DNA of 64,000 nt from Brevundimonas aveniformis DSM 17977 (GCF_000428765.1 NZ_AUAO01000001.1:434001-498000); one strand, 5' to 3'. Positions 25,316 to 34,934 are shown, counted from the stretch's first letter. A program made the numbers and translations. The notes: generated by a model from the sequence alone, not told the origin.

Positions 25316-27250
25316 ATGAATATCGTGATCTTGTTAGGCGTGCTGGTCACGCTGGTGACCGGCCTTCCGGTCCTCATGCAAATGCTTCGGAACCATCCGA
25401 AGGGCCTGATCATCCTGTTCTTCGCCGAGATGTGGGAGCGTTTCTCCTACTACGGCATGCGCGGTCTGCTGATCTTCTACCTGACCCAGCACTTCCTGTT
25501 CAACGACGAGACGGCCAGCCAGACCTACGGCTCCTACACCTCGCTGGTGTACCTGCTGCCGCTTCTGGGCGGCATTATCGCCGACCGTTGGCTGGGCACG
25601 CGCAAGGCTATTGCGTTCGGTGCCCTGTTGCTGGTCGCCGGTCATGGCCTGATGGCCTACGAGGGCCGCCCAGCGACCGAGACCCTGACCTATCAGGGTC
25701 AAGCCTATGAGATCGTCGCCGAGGGACGCGGCGACCTGCGCCAGGCCGGCATCATGGTTGACGGCCAGCGCTACGACTTCGGACCGGCCGAGGGCGGCGG
25801 CTTCGCAATCGAGGGCCTGCCAGAGGGCGCATCCCTCCCGGCCGTGCTGGCTGAAGACAGCTATGTCATGCAGCAGGACCAAGATTCGAACGGCTTGAAC
25901 GCCTTCTACCTGGCGGTCTCGCTGATCATCATGGGCGTCGCCTTCCTGAAGCCCAACATCTCCTCGATTGTCGGCCAGCTCTATCCGCAGGGCGATCCGC
26001 GACGGGATTCCGGCTTCACACTCTATTATTACGGCATCAACCTGGGAGCCTTCTGGGCCGCCATCCTGTGCGGCATCCTTGGTCAGAACTACGGCTGGAA
26101 CTGGGGCTTCGGGCTCGCGGGCGTCGGCATGGCGCTGGGCTTCATCGTCTTTGTGCTCGGAAAGCCCTTGCTCCAGGGTAACGGTGAGCCGCCCAATCCC
26201 GAACGCCTGCGCCAACCTGTCGTCGGGCCGGTCAACCGAGAATGGCTGATCTATCTGCTGGCTCTGATGGCTGTCCCCGTCGTCTGGTTCATGGTCCAGC
26301 GCCATGCGCTGGTCGGCAGCATTCTGACCGGCGCGACCATCCTTTCGCTGCTCGCGATCGGCTTGATCATCCTCCTGGGCGCCAAGACCTGGATGCAACG
26401 GCGGCACATGATCCTGGCGACGGTCCTGATCGGCGGCGCGGTGGTCTTCTGGACCCTGTTTGAACAGGCCGGCACCTCGCTCAACCTTTTCACGAGCCGT
26501 AACGTCGACCTGAACCTGACCGCCGCCGCGACCCAGTTCATGGGGATGTGGTGGGGCACCCCGGCCCAGTTGGCCGAGGCGGGCGTCACACCATCGGGAA
26601 TGTGGATCGACACCACCCTGACGGCGGCCCAGACCCAGTCGTTCAATGCCGGCTACATCCTGATCTTCGCGCCGATCTTCGCGGCGCTGTGGACCAACCT
26701 CGGCCGTCAGGGTCGCGACCCCAATCCGCTGCTGAAGTTCGCGCTCGGCCTGCTCCAGGCCGGCCTGGGCTTCCTGGTGGTGGTCTGGGGCGTCAACGCC
26801 GGCTTCGTCAACGAGGCGTTCCGCGCCCCGCTGTTCCTGCTGGCCGCGCTCTATCTGCTGCACACCACCGGCGAACTCTGCCTGTCGCCGGTCGGTCTGT
26901 CGCAGATCACCAAGCTCAGCCTGCCGTCGGTCGTCAGCTTCATGATGGCCGTCTGGTTCCTGTCTTCCGCCATCGCCCAGTATGTCGGCGGCATGATCGC
27001 CGCCGCCTTGGGCACCGAGACAGTCGGCGGTCAGGTTCTTGACCCGGCGGGCGCGCTGCAGACCTCGCTCGGCGGCTTCGAACAGATGGGCTACGCCGGT
27101 CTGATCTGTGGGGCCGTCTTCCTCGTGCTCAGCTTCATCATGGGCAAATGGGGTGAAGGCTCCGACGACGCCGGCACGCCGGCCCCGGACCCGCGCATCG
27201 AAGACAGCGCGGCCGACATCGACGAGGCCACGGGCGAACGCACCGCCTGA
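25316..27250 (+). CDS. POT/PTR2-family proton-coupled peptide transporter
   Basis: 644 residues from ATG 25316, with AGGGA 5 nt upstream; a GTG at 25289 is in frame but unsupported. The family signature ExxERFxYYG is intact (E38-G47 in AEMWERFSYYG). FYLAVSLIIMGVAFLKPNISS and the later GELCLSPVGLS are also typical. Residues 118-193, between the third and fourth helices, form a soluble insertion with short beta-type repeats (TYQGQAYEIV, MVDGQRYDFG), absent from the classical DtpT layout. It imports di- and tripeptides with protons. Confidence 0.93.
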   Translation: MNIVILLGVLVTLVTGLPVLMQMLRNHPKGLIILFFAEMWERFSYYGMRGLLIFYLTQHFLFNDETASQTYGSYTSLVYLLPLLGGIIADRWLGTRKAIAFGALLLVAGHGLMAYEGRPATETLTYQGQAYEIVAEGRGDLRQAGIMVDGQRYDFGPAEGGGFAIEGLPEGASLPAVLAEDSYVMQQDQDSNGLNAFYLAVSLIIMGVAFLKPNISSIVGQLYPQGDPRRDSGFTLYYYGINLGAFWAAILCGILGQNYGWNWGFGLAGVGMALGFIVFVLGKPLLQGNGEPPNPERLRQPVVGPVNREWLIYLLALMAVPVVWFMVQRHALVGSILTGATILSLLAIGLIILLGAKTWMQRRHMILATVLIGGAVVFWTLFEQAGTSLNLFTSRNVDLNLTAAATQFMGMWWGTPAQLAEAGVTPSGMWIDTTLTAAQTQSFNAGYILIFAPIFAALWTNLGRQGRDPNPLLKFALGLLQAGLGFLVVVWGVNAGFVNEAFRAPLFLLAALYLLHTTGELCLSPVGLSQITKLSLPSVVSFMMAVWFLSSAIAQYVGGMIAAALGTETVGGQVLDPAGALQTSLGGFEQMGYAGLICGAVFLVLSFIMGKWGEGSDDAGTPAPDPRIEDSAADIDEATGERTA

Positions 27251-27274
27251 TCATCGGCAGATTTCGGACAGATT

Positions 27275-27305
27275 GGGGCGGCGGAGCAATCCGCCGCCCC
27301 TTTTT
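27275..27305 (+). terminator. Rho-independent terminator after the peptide transporter
   Basis: An 11-bp perfect stem (GGGGCGGCGGA/TCCGCCGCCCC) with GCAA loop is followed by TTTTT, 24 nt beyond the transporter stop. Confidence 0.93.
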
Positions 27306-27365
27306 CATCTACATCCCGGCGCCACGACGATAGAGTGGCTTTCCATCATCTGCAGGAGTCTCCTC

Positions 27366-28274
27366 GTGAATCGCCGTAATCTGGTCCTGTCTGTCCTGAC
27401 CCTGCCAAGCCTGTCCGTCCTCGGGGCTTGTGCCACCGTGCGTTCGACGCCGGCCTTCAGTTCGGAGCGGATTGCCGTATCGATCGAGGGATCGGGGACG
27501 GACGTTATCCTGATCCCTGGACTAACCTCTCATCCCGAGATCTGGGACACGACGACGGCCCACCTGCTTGGCACCGGCCATCGGGTCCACCGGGTGTGGG
27601 TGTCTGGCTTTGCCGGCCGCCCGGCGGGTGCCAATGCCGCCGGGGATGATGTCGGTCAACCTGTTGCCGAGGAGATCGCCCGCTATATCCACGAGCAAGG
27701 CCTCGTTCGGCCCGCCATTGTCGGCCATTCGATGGGGGGGTGGATCGGCATGGTCCTCGCGGCCCGCCACCCGGACCTGGTCGGCAGGCTGATGGTCGTC
27801 GATATGCTCCCCTTCCTCGGGATGATGTTCGGACCTCCGGGCGCGACCCCCGAACAGGTTCGGCCGATCGCCGAACTGACGCGCAACAACGTCCGCTCCG
27901 TGCCGCTCGAACAGCGCCGCGCGAGGGCGGAAGCGACCATCAACGGAATGATTCAAACGGAGGCCCGACGTGAGCAGGCCATCCAGCACATCCTGAACAG
28001 CGACTATGACGTTGCAGGTCGAGCCTTCTACGAGCTCATCGTCACCGATCTGCGCCCCGAACTTACGCGGATTTCGGTCCCGATGGTGGTCCTCTACGCT
28101 CCGCCGGCAGGCGTTCCAATGACAGACGCCCAGCTCGACGCACTTTACACGACGTCTTTCGTCACCCGTCCGGCAACGCGCCTCGTCCGTATTCCCGACA
28201 GCGCCCACTTCATCATGTTCGACAATCCGACCCGGTTCTTTTCCGAACTGGACGCCTTTCTTTCGCCGGAGTGA
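27366..28274 (+). CDS. Alpha/beta hydrolase, lipoprotein
   Basis: 302 residues from GTG 27366, preceded by AGGAG at 7 nt. A lipoprotein signal peptide ends in VLGAC (C22). The hydrolase core has VILIPGLTSHPEIW (oxyanion region), the nucleophile elbow GHSMGG (S122) and the catalytic His near the end in DSAHFIMFD. Substrate unknown; esterase or lactonase are possible. It is clearly related to the hydrolase at 53195-54136, sharing the AGF/SGF-A-x-Q/R-P, GHSMGG, HPDLV and SVDSLPF/VVDMLPF stretches. Confidence 0.88.
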   Translation: MNRRNLVLSVLTLPSLSVLGACATVRSTPAFSSERIAVSIEGSGTDVILIPGLTSHPEIWDTTTAHLLGTGHRVHRVWVSGFAGRPAGANAAGDDVGQPVAEEIARYIHEQGLVRPAIVGHSMGGWIGMVLAARHPDLVGRLMVVDMLPFLGMMFGPPGATPEQVRPIAELTRNNVRSVPLEQRRARAEATINGMIQTEARREQAIQHILNSDYDVAGRAFYELIVTDLRPELTRISVPMVVLYAPPAGVPMTDAQLDALYTTSFVTRPATRLVRIPDSAHFIMFDNPTRFFSELDAFLSPE

Positions 28275-28382
28275 CCTTTCACGTTTCCGTGATAAGAGCT
28301 CGGACTTGTCGCGTCAGAAACCGTCTGGCAAGCCCCTGAGGTCCAGGTCGCTAGGTTAGTCCAGCAAGGAACGGAAACGTCG

Positions 28383-30488
28383 ATGAGCCACGGCCATCAG
28401 TCAAGCGGGGGAACCTCGCGGCGCTCGCCCATGGGCAGGCTGGTCTACTGGGGTGGTGTGCTGGCCATTTGGGGCCTGATCTTCGCCGTGGTCTTCTTTG
28501 CGGTGTTTGCACGGGGTCTGCCCGACACCTCGTCGCTGGACGCCATCGAGCGGGTGCCCGGGATCACCTATCTGGACCGGAACGGCGTGCTGATCGCCGC
28601 CCGCGGCTCCGAGCAATCCCCTCCGATCGAGCTGGATACCCTGCCCGACTACGTGCCCGCCGCCTTCATCGCGGTGGAAGACCGACGCTTCTACCACCAT
28701 CCGGGCTTTGACCCGATCGGCATGGTTCGGGCCATGGTCGCCAATATGCGAGCCGGGCGCGTGGTCCAGGGCGGGTCGACCCTGACCCAGCAGCTGGTCA
28801 AAAACCTGTTCCTCACACCGGACCAGACCATGCGCCGCAAGGTCCAGGAAATCATGCTGGCGGTGTGGCTGGAGTTGCGCTTCTCCAAGGACGAGATCCT
28901 CGAGCTCTATCTGAACCGGGTCTATTTCGGTGCCGGGGCCTATGGCATCGAGGCGGCGGCCCAACGCTATTTCGACAAGTCCGCCCACGAGCTGACCATC
29001 GGCGAAGCGGCCTTGCTGGCCGGACTGCTCAAGGCCCCGTCCCGTTATTCACCCCTGTCAGAGACAGAACGCGCAGCCGGGCGCGCCACCGTCGTCCTGA
29101 ACGAGATGGAAGAGGCGGGCGTCATCACCACCGCCCAGCGCGAGGCGGCGGTCCTAGAGCCGGTGCGAGTGTCGCGCACATTGGCGACCCAACACGCCCA
29201 GTATTTCGTCGACTGGCTGGATCAGGAGGTTCAGGCCCTGATCGGTGAAAGCAGCGCCGATCTGGTCGTCGAAACGACGCTGGATCTGACGCTCCAGGCC
29301 CAGGCCGAACGCGCCGTGCGCGCGATCATCGCCCGCGACGGCGAGCGCGGTGTCGAACAGGCCGCCCTCGTCGCCGTCGACGGCGAAGGCCGTGTGCGCG
29401 CCATGATCGGCGGGGCGTCTTATGCCGACAGCCAATTCAACCGGGCCGTCGATGCCCGACGTCAGGCCGGGTCGGCCTTCAAACCCTTTGTCTATCTGGC
29501 GGCCATGGAGGCCGGCTACACGCCCGATACGCCGGTTGAGGACCAGGCCATCACCATCGGAAACTGGTCGCCCAGGAACTACGACGGAACCTTCCGCGGG
29601 CGTATGACCATGGCCCAGGCGGTGGCCCAGTCGACCAATACGGTCGCGGCCTATGTGGCAGACCGGGTCGGGCGGGACCGTGTCGCTTCAGCGGCACGCC
29701 GTCTGGGCATCACCTCGCCGATCAATACCCAGCCTGCCATGGCTCTGGGTGCGGTGGAGGTCAGCCCTCTGGAGATGGCCCAGGCCTATGCAGCCTTCTC
29801 CAACGGAGGTCGGCGGGCCCGTGCTCACGGCATCACGCGCATCCGCACGCGTGATGGGCAGACCCTGTACGAACGCCGTGAAGGCGAGGCCGGGGCCCAG
29901 CAGCAGGTGATCAACAACCCCCCGCTTTACTACATGAACCAGATGCTGCGTGGGGTGATCACCAGCGGCACGGCGCGCGCCGCCGCCATCGAGGGCTATG
30001 ACCTGGCCGGCAAGACCGGGACGACGTCCGACTACAAGGACGCCTGGTTCGTCGGCTACACCGGCGGCTTCGTCACCGCCGTCTGGGTGGGTCGCGACGA
30101 TAATACGCCCATGCGCCGGGTGACCGGCGGCGGCGCGCCGGCGGCGATCTGGCGTCAGTTCATGGCCGCGGCCCTGCCGCGGCTGGATGTCCAGCGCATT
30201 CCCGATGGCCCGGCCATGCCCGAGGGCTGGCAGGAGGGTCTTCAGGCTCCGGGTCAGGACCCGATCGGCGACATTCTGGACGGCATCGGCGGTCTGTTCG
30301 GTGGCGAAGGTACGCCGGCCCAGCCGCAACCCCAGCCTGAACCCGTGCCGGTGCAGGAACCGGCTCGGCCCCAACCTCAGCAGCCGCAACCCCAGCCTCG
30401 TCCTGCACCCGCAACGCCACCGCCCGGTACGCCGTCCCCCCAACCGTCTGAACAACGGGACGAGGGACGCGAGCCCATCTATTTCTGA
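28383..30488 (+). CDS. Class A penicillin-binding protein (PBP1A family)
   Basis: 701 residues. One N-terminal membrane anchor (about 21-43) is followed by the GT51 glycosyltransferase domain with the catalytic Glu in AVEDRRFYHHPGFD (E99) and GGSTLTQQLVKNLFL, and then the transpeptidase with SAFK (nucleophile Ser about 364), STN and KTGTT (about 544). It polymerises and cross-links peptidoglycan in the periplasm. The last 90 residues are a Pro/Gln-rich tail, probably disordered. The start at ATG 28383 follows GGAACGGAAACG. DedA follows 9 bp downstream. Confidence 0.95.
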   Translation: MSHGHQSSGGTSRRSPMGRLVYWGGVLAIWGLIFAVVFFAVFARGLPDTSSLDAIERVPGITYLDRNGVLIAARGSEQSPPIELDTLPDYVPAAFIAVEDRRFYHHPGFDPIGMVRAMVANMRAGRVVQGGSTLTQQLVKNLFLTPDQTMRRKVQEIMLAVWLELRFSKDEILELYLNRVYFGAGAYGIEAAAQRYFDKSAHELTIGEAALLAGLLKAPSRYSPLSETERAAGRATVVLNEMEEAGVITTAQREAAVLEPVRVSRTLATQHAQYFVDWLDQEVQALIGESSADLVVETTLDLTLQAQAERAVRAIIARDGERGVEQAALVAVDGEGRVRAMIGGASYADSQFNRAVDARRQAGSAFKPFVYLAAMEAGYTPDTPVEDQAITIGNWSPRNYDGTFRGRMTMAQAVAQSTNTVAAYVADRVGRDRVASAARRLGITSPINTQPAMALGAVEVSPLEMAQAYAAFSNGGRRARAHGITRIRTRDGQTLYERREGEAGAQQQVINNPPLYYMNQMLRGVITSGTARAAAIEGYDLAGKTGTTSDYKDAWFVGYTGGFVTAVWVGRDDNTPMRRVTGGGAPAAIWRQFMAAALPRLDVQRIPDGPAMPEGWQEGLQAPGQDPIGDILDGIGGLFGGEGTPAQPQPQPEPVPVQEPARPQPQQPQPQPRPAPATPPPGTPSPQPSEQRDEGREPIYF

Positions 30489-30497
30489 CGGGCCATA

Positions 30498-31181
30498 ATG
30501 GACAGCATCTTCAGCTTCTTTGCCGATCTCTGGGCTCCGATCAGCGCCTTCTTCGACGGCCTCGGCGAACTCATTCGCGACAATTCGGCTTGGGCGGGAC
30601 CGATCCTCGGCCTGATCACCTTTGGCGAGTCCATGGTGCTCATCGGGGCTTTCTTCCCGGCGACCGCCCTGATGCTCATTGCCGGCGGTCTAGCGGCGGA
30701 AGGCTCGGTCAGCATCGTTGAGGTGCTTCTGTGGTGCGTCGCCGGAGCGTTTCTGGGTGACGCCGTGTCCTACTGGCTCGGCCGCAAGCTCGGGCCCGCG
30801 GCCTGGCGTAGCCGCCTGCTCAGAAACCAGCGCCGCCTGGCCGCGCGCTCGCGCTTGTTCTTCCGACGCTGGGGCGTGCTGTCGATCTACCTGTGCCGCT
30901 TCATGGGCCCGGTGCGCGCCTTCGTGCCGCTGATCGCCGGAATTACCGGCATGCCGCATCTGAAGTTCCAGCTGGCCAATTTCGGCTCGGCGGCCGTCTG
31001 GGTGCCGATCATGCTGGCCCCCGGCTATCTCGGGGGCCTCGGTCTTCAGTGGCTGAACCAATATGAGCATGGCCTCGAATACGGCATGGCGATCCTGGCG
31101 GTTCTGATCGTGCTGTTTCTGGTCGCGCGCGGCGCACTCAAGGCCCGCGCCGAGCGCGCGCTGGGCCTCGCTGAGGAATAA
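30498..31181 (+). CDS. DedA-family membrane protein
   Basis: 227 residues. GLITFGESMVLIGAFFPATALMLIAGGLA and CRFMGPVRAFVPLIAGITGM are the two halves of the DedA (SNARE-associated/VTT) core. Members of this family move lipid carriers such as undecaprenyl phosphate across the membrane and support envelope homeostasis. Lying 9 bp downstream of a class A PBP suits a role in cell-wall lipid recycling, by inference. Confidence 0.9.
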   Translation: MDSIFSFFADLWAPISAFFDGLGELIRDNSAWAGPILGLITFGESMVLIGAFFPATALMLIAGGLAAEGSVSIVEVLLWCVAGAFLGDAVSYWLGRKLGPAAWRSRLLRNQRRLAARSRLFFRRWGVLSIYLCRFMGPVRAFVPLIAGITGMPHLKFQLANFGSAAVWVPIMLAPGYLGGLGLQWLNQYEHGLEYGMAILAVLIVLFLVARGALKARAERALGLAEE

Positions 31182-31256
31182 ATCGCGGGACTCTGTGCGT
31201 CCACGGTGCTTGTCTGCGACCTCTAGGCCAAGACGCCACAAGCTCAGGAGCCCGCC

Positions 31257-33221
31257 ATGCACCGCGCCGCAGCCGCATCCATCCTCGCCCTTCTCGCCGC
31301 CATGCCCGCCGGTGCCGCCGTGGCCCAGGACGGCCATGCCGGCCACGGCGCCCACGCCCAGCACGCGGATCATGCGGCGCATCAGGATCACCAGACCTAC
31401 ACCGCCGCCCAGTTCTTTGAGACCACCAGCTTCGGTATGGCCTCGTCTGGTGCCTACGCCTTTTCGCCGGACGGATCGCACATCCTGATCAACTCCGACG
31501 CCTCAGGTGTCTTCAACGTCTATGCCCAGCCGATCGCCGGCGGCGAACCCGTCGCCCTGACCCAGTCGACCGACAACGCCACCTTCGCCGCCTCCTATTT
31601 TCCGAATGACGGTCGGGTCCTGTTCACCCACGACCAGGGCGGCGACGAACTGGACCACGTTTACCTCCGCAACGAGGACGGCACGGTCGTCGACCTGACG
31701 CCGGGCGAGGGTCTCAAGGCCGATTTCCTCGGCTGGTCAGGGGACGGAGCGACCTTTTACCTGACGTCCAACGCGCGCGACGCAGCCGCCTTCGACATCC
31801 TGGCGTTCGACGCCGCTTCGCTCGAAAGCCGCGTCCTGTTCGAGAACCCGGGCGGCTTCTTCCCGTCGGGGGTGTCGCCGGACGGGCGTTGGGTCGTCAT
31901 CGACAAGCCCAACACTTCGGCCGACAGCGACATCTATTTGGTTGACCTGCAGGGGTCCGGCGAGCCGACCCTGATCACCGCCCATGAGGGCGCGATCGCC
32001 TATGGATCCTACGGCTTCACACCGGACAGTTCGGCTCTGGTTTTCGGCACTAATGAGCACGGCGAATGGAACCAGGCCTGGAGGCGAGATCTCGCCTCCG
32101 GTGAGATTTCGCCGATGATCCAGGCCGACTGGGACGTCACCTACGTCAGCTACAGCCCATCCGGCCGCTACCAGGTTCACGCCCTGAACGCCGACGCCTC
32201 GACCGACGTCACCCTCACCGACACCTCGACGGGGCAGGCGATCAGCCTTTCAGGCGTGCCGGGCGGCGACCTCGGCGGCATCCGCTTCAATGAGGACGAA
32301 ACGACCATCGCCTTCTCCGTCGCGTCCGACACCTCGCCGTCCGACATCTTCGTCGCCGACCTGGCGACCGGCCAGGCGCGGCGCCTGACCCACGCCCTCA
32401 ACCCCGAGATCGATGAAAGCCATCTCGTGGAGGCGACCATCGTTCGCTACGAGGGCGAGGGCGGGGTCATGGTTCCGGGTGTGCTGTACCGGCCGCACGG
32501 TGCCTCAGCCGCGGTGCCGGTTCCCGCCGTTGTCTTCGTCCACGGCGGTCCGGGCGGCCAGAGCCGGCGCGGCTATTCCGCCATGGTCCAGCATCTGGTC
32601 AATCACGGCTATGCGGTCCTGATGGCCAACAACCGCGGCTCGTCCGGTTATGGCAAGACCTTCTTCCACATGGACGACCGGGCGCACGGTGAGGCCGATC
32701 TGCGCGACATCGTCGCCGGCGGTCAGTGGCTGCGCGACCAGGACTGGGTGGCCGACGACCAGGTCGCAGTCATGGGCGGGTCCTACGGCGGCTATATGAC
32801 GGCGGCGGCTCTGGCCTTCCACCCGCAAGCGTTCGAGGCCGGCATCAACATCTTCGGCGTCACCAACTGGGTGCGGACCCTGGAGTCCATCCCCGCCTGG
32901 TGGGGTGCCCAGCGCGACGCGCTGTTCGACGAGATGGGCGATCCCGCCACCGACGCCGAGCGCCACCGCGCTATCTCGCCGCTGTTCCACGCCGGCAACA
33001 TCGTGCGGCCGATGCTGGTTATCCAGGGCGCCAATGACCCGCGCGTGCTGCAGGTCGAGAGCGACGAACTGGTCGCCGCCGCCCGCGCCAACGGCACGCC
33101 GGTGGAATACGTCCTCTTCCCCGACGAAGGCCACGGCTTCCTGCGCCGAGAGAACCGGGTGACGGCGCAGGAAGCCTATCTGCGATTCCTGGATCAGTAC
33201 GTCCGGCGAACCGGCGAATGA
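31257..33221 (+). CDS. S9-family (prolyl oligopeptidase-like) serine peptidase, exported
   Basis: 654 residues. A signal peptide ends near AAVAQ (about 24). Immediately after it, seven histidines occur exactly every third residue (27, 30, 33, 36, 39, 42, 45). A beta-propeller of PD40-type repeats follows (AFSPDGSHILINSD, GVSPDGRWVVI, YGFTPDSSALVFG), then the alpha/beta hydrolase domain with the oxyanion region VFVHGGPGG, nucleophile Ser in GGSYGGYMT and catalytic His in DEGHGFLR. It resembles dipeptidyl or acylaminoacyl peptidases and probably degrades peptides in the periplasm. Confidence 0.92.
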   Translation: MHRAAAASILALLAAMPAGAAVAQDGHAGHGAHAQHADHAAHQDHQTYTAAQFFETTSFGMASSGAYAFSPDGSHILINSDASGVFNVYAQPIAGGEPVALTQSTDNATFAASYFPNDGRVLFTHDQGGDELDHVYLRNEDGTVVDLTPGEGLKADFLGWSGDGATFYLTSNARDAAAFDILAFDAASLESRVLFENPGGFFPSGVSPDGRWVVIDKPNTSADSDIYLVDLQGSGEPTLITAHEGAIAYGSYGFTPDSSALVFGTNEHGEWNQAWRRDLASGEISPMIQADWDVTYVSYSPSGRYQVHALNADASTDVTLTDTSTGQAISLSGVPGGDLGGIRFNEDETTIAFSVASDTSPSDIFVADLATGQARRLTHALNPEIDESHLVEATIVRYEGEGGVMVPGVLYRPHGASAAVPVPAVVFVHGGPGGQSRRGYSAMVQHLVNHGYAVLMANNRGSSGYGKTFFHMDDRAHGEADLRDIVAGGQWLRDQDWVADDQVAVMGGSYGGYMTAAALAFHPQAFEAGINIFGVTNWVRTLESIPAWWGAQRDALFDEMGDPATDAERHRAISPLFHAGNIVRPMLVIQGANDPRVLQVESDELVAAARANGTPVEYVLFPDEGHGFLRRENRVTAQEAYLRFLDQYVRRTGE

Positions 33222-33225
33222 TCCG

Positions 33226-33999
33226 TCAGGCGGTCAGGGCCTGCCAGGCGACGTAGGCGGCCACGGCCAGGATCAGGCCCGCGAACAGGCGGCGTCCGAG
33301 AGCGGCGTTGGTGCCCAGTCGATCTGAGATCGGCAGGCCGAGGAGCGTGCCGACAGCGCCCCCTGCGGCCATGGCCGCAACCAGCGGCCAGACGACCAGC
33401 CCCGACAGGCTGTAGTTGATCGCCGTCGTCGCCCCGAAGGCGGCGACACTGACAAGGGACGAGGCTTGGGCGACCGCCAGGGTCATGCCGGCGGCGGCCA
33501 TCAGCCCCGGCACGATCAGGAATCCGCCGCCAATTCCGAAGAAGCCCGACGCCGCACCGACGGTGGCACCGGCCACGCCCAGACGCGGGACGAGGGAGAC
33601 CGTATGGGGCCGCATCAACGCCTCGGATCCCTTTTGGGGCCGGAGCATCGCCAGAGCCACGGCGGCCATCGCGGCGGCGAAGGCCAGCAGTAGCCGATCC
33701 CCATCGACCATCTTGGCCAGGGACGATCCGACCCAGGCACCGGCGATGCCGAAGGCGGCGAAGGTCAAGGCGTGCGGCCAGCGAACCCGACCGGCGCGGG
33801 CCTGACCGACCAGGGCCGTCAGGGCGTTCAATGACACGCCGGCGGCTGACACGCCGATGGCGACGTGAGGCTCGGACACGCCGACCACATAGAGCAGCAG
33901 CGGCACGGCCAGAACCGATCCGCCGCCCCCAAAGACGGTCAGGAACAGCGCCACGATCCCGCCGCTGAGCGCGGCGAGCGCAAGCGTCGTCATCTCCAT
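33226..33999 (-). CDS. TauE/SafE-family sulfite/thiosulfate exporter-like protein
   Basis: 257 residues from ATG 33999 (or 33993). Eight membrane segments with the TauE signatures GGGGSVLAVPLLLYVVGVSEPHVAIG and SGFFGIGGGFLIVPGL. The upstream rhodanese gene ends 4 bp before, so the two are cotranscribed. In BigR-type operons such a permease is proposed to export sulfite made from persulfide oxidation. The context with rhodanese, persulfide dioxygenase and BigR supports that role here. Confidence 0.88.
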   Translation of the reverse strand: MEMTTLALAALSGGIVALFLTVFGGGGSVLAVPLLLYVVGVSEPHVAIGVSAAGVSLNALTALVGQARAGRVRWPHALTFAAFGIAGAWVGSSLAKMVDGDRLLLAFAAAMAAVALAMLRPQKGSEALMRPHTVSLVPRLGVAGATVGAASGFFGIGGGFLIVPGLMAAAGMTLAVAQASSLVSVAAFGATTAINYSLSGLVVWPLVAAMAAGGAVGTLLGLPISDRLGTNAALGRRLFAGLILAVAAYVAWQALTA

Positions 34000-34003
34000 G
34001 GGA

Positions 34004-34537
34004 TCAGGCCTGGGCCGGACGGTTCCAGGGCATGACCGCCAGCACCCGAGCCATGCCGCAGAAGCCCGTAACACCCGCCATCAAAAGGCCGGCGCCGACG
34101 AAGGCGGACAGGGCCCAGAAGCCCGGATTGACCCAGACGCCCAACGCAGCTCCGATCAGGATCAGGCTGCCGGCCCCGATCTGGACCTGGCGCATCATCT
34201 CCAGCGGCGCCTTTCGATCAACTTCGGTCGCCAGGCCCGCCGCCTTCCAGGCATCGAGCCCGCCCTCAAGCACATAGGCCTCGCCTTGAACCCTGGCCGC
34301 CAGCCGGTCGCAGTTGGCACCGGTCCGGTTGCCCGTCCGACACATGAAGATGACGTCGCGATCAGGTGCAATGTTCAGGTCCGCCCCCTCGAAAGTGGAC
34401 AGCGGCACCCGTGCGGCACCGGCGATGTGCTCGCGCGCGACTTCGTCGGGTTCGCGAATGTCGACGAGGTGCGCCGCGCCGGCCTTGAGGCGCGCAGAGA
34501 CTTCGGTGGGAGACAGGGGAACGAGCTTGGCGGTCAT
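34004..34537 (-). CDS. Rhodanese with C-terminal membrane domain (YgaP-like)
   Basis: 177 residues from ATG 34537, preceded by AAAGG. The rhodanese domain (1-105) contains LVDIREPDEVAREHI and the active-site loop FMCRTGNRTGANC; its Cys carries the transferred sulfane sulfur. A hydrophobic DUF2892-type hairpin of two membrane helices follows (about 125-165). It transfers sulfur from persulfide or thiosulfate to an acceptor. It is the second gene of the bigR operon. Confidence 0.9.
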   Translation of the reverse strand: MTAKLVPLSPTEVSARLKAGAAHLVDIREPDEVAREHIAGAARVPLSTFEGADLNIAPDRDVIFMCRTGNRTGANCDRLAARVQGEAYVLEGGLDAWKAAGLATEVDRKAPLEMMRQVQIGAGSLILIGAALGVWVNPGFWALSAFVGAGLLMAGVTGFCGMARVLAVMPWNRPAQA

Positions 34538-34547
34538 GGCGAACCTT

Positions 34548-34868
34548 TCAGGCAGCAGGAGGACAAAAGATCTCGGCGAGCACGCCGATGACCTTGAGGG
34601 CGGACGGATCCGCGATGCGATAGAAGATGGCGACGCCATCCCGGCGCGCTGCCACCAGCCCATCCTCGCGCAGGCGCGCCAGGTGCTGGGACAGGGCCGA
34701 CTGTGACAGACCTGAGCCGGCCTGAAGTTGGCCGACCTGCATCTCGCCCGCCTCAAGCTGGCACAGGATCAGAAGACGATGCGGATTGGCCAGGGCCTTC
34801 AACAGGTGCGTGGCCGCGCCTGCGCTGGCTTGCAGCCGTTCCAGATCGTGAATTTCAGCGTCGATCAT
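34548..34868 (-). CDS. bigR: ArsR-family persulfide-sensing repressor, BigR/SqrR-like
   Basis: 106 residues with an ArsR winged helix (HLLKALANPHRLLILCQLEAGEMQVGQLQ, GLSQSALSQHLARLREDGLV). Two cysteines, C36 in LLILC and C102 in EIFCP, match the pair that forms a disulfide or polysulfide bridge in BigR and SqrR on exposure to hydrogen sulfide or persulfides, releasing DNA. It is divergent from the persulfide dioxygenase gene, with an inverted repeat at 34888-34902 between them. It is the first gene of the bigR, rhodanese, TauE operon. Confidence 0.88.
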   Translation of the reverse strand: MIDAEIHDLERLQASAGAATHLLKALANPHRLLILCQLEAGEMQVGQLQAGSGLSQSALSQHLARLREDGLVAARRDGVAIFYRIADPSALKVIGVLAEIFCPPAA

Positions 34869-34874
34869 GCGGCC

Positions 34875-34910
34875 TATATATTCGCGATTGCTAAATTAGC
34901 AAGCTATAAT
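34875..34910. promoter_or_regulatory. Divergent promoters and BigR operator
   Basis: TTGCTAA-A-TTAGCAA (34888-34902) is a 7-bp inverted repeat. On the minus strand TTGCTA, 16 nt and TATATA form a plausible -35/-10 for bigR. On the plus strand TATAAT (34905-34910) is a -10 for the dioxygenase gene. The repressor would therefore block both promoters at once. Confidence 0.75.
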
Positions 34911-34934
34911 ATTATAGATCCTCAGGAGACACGC

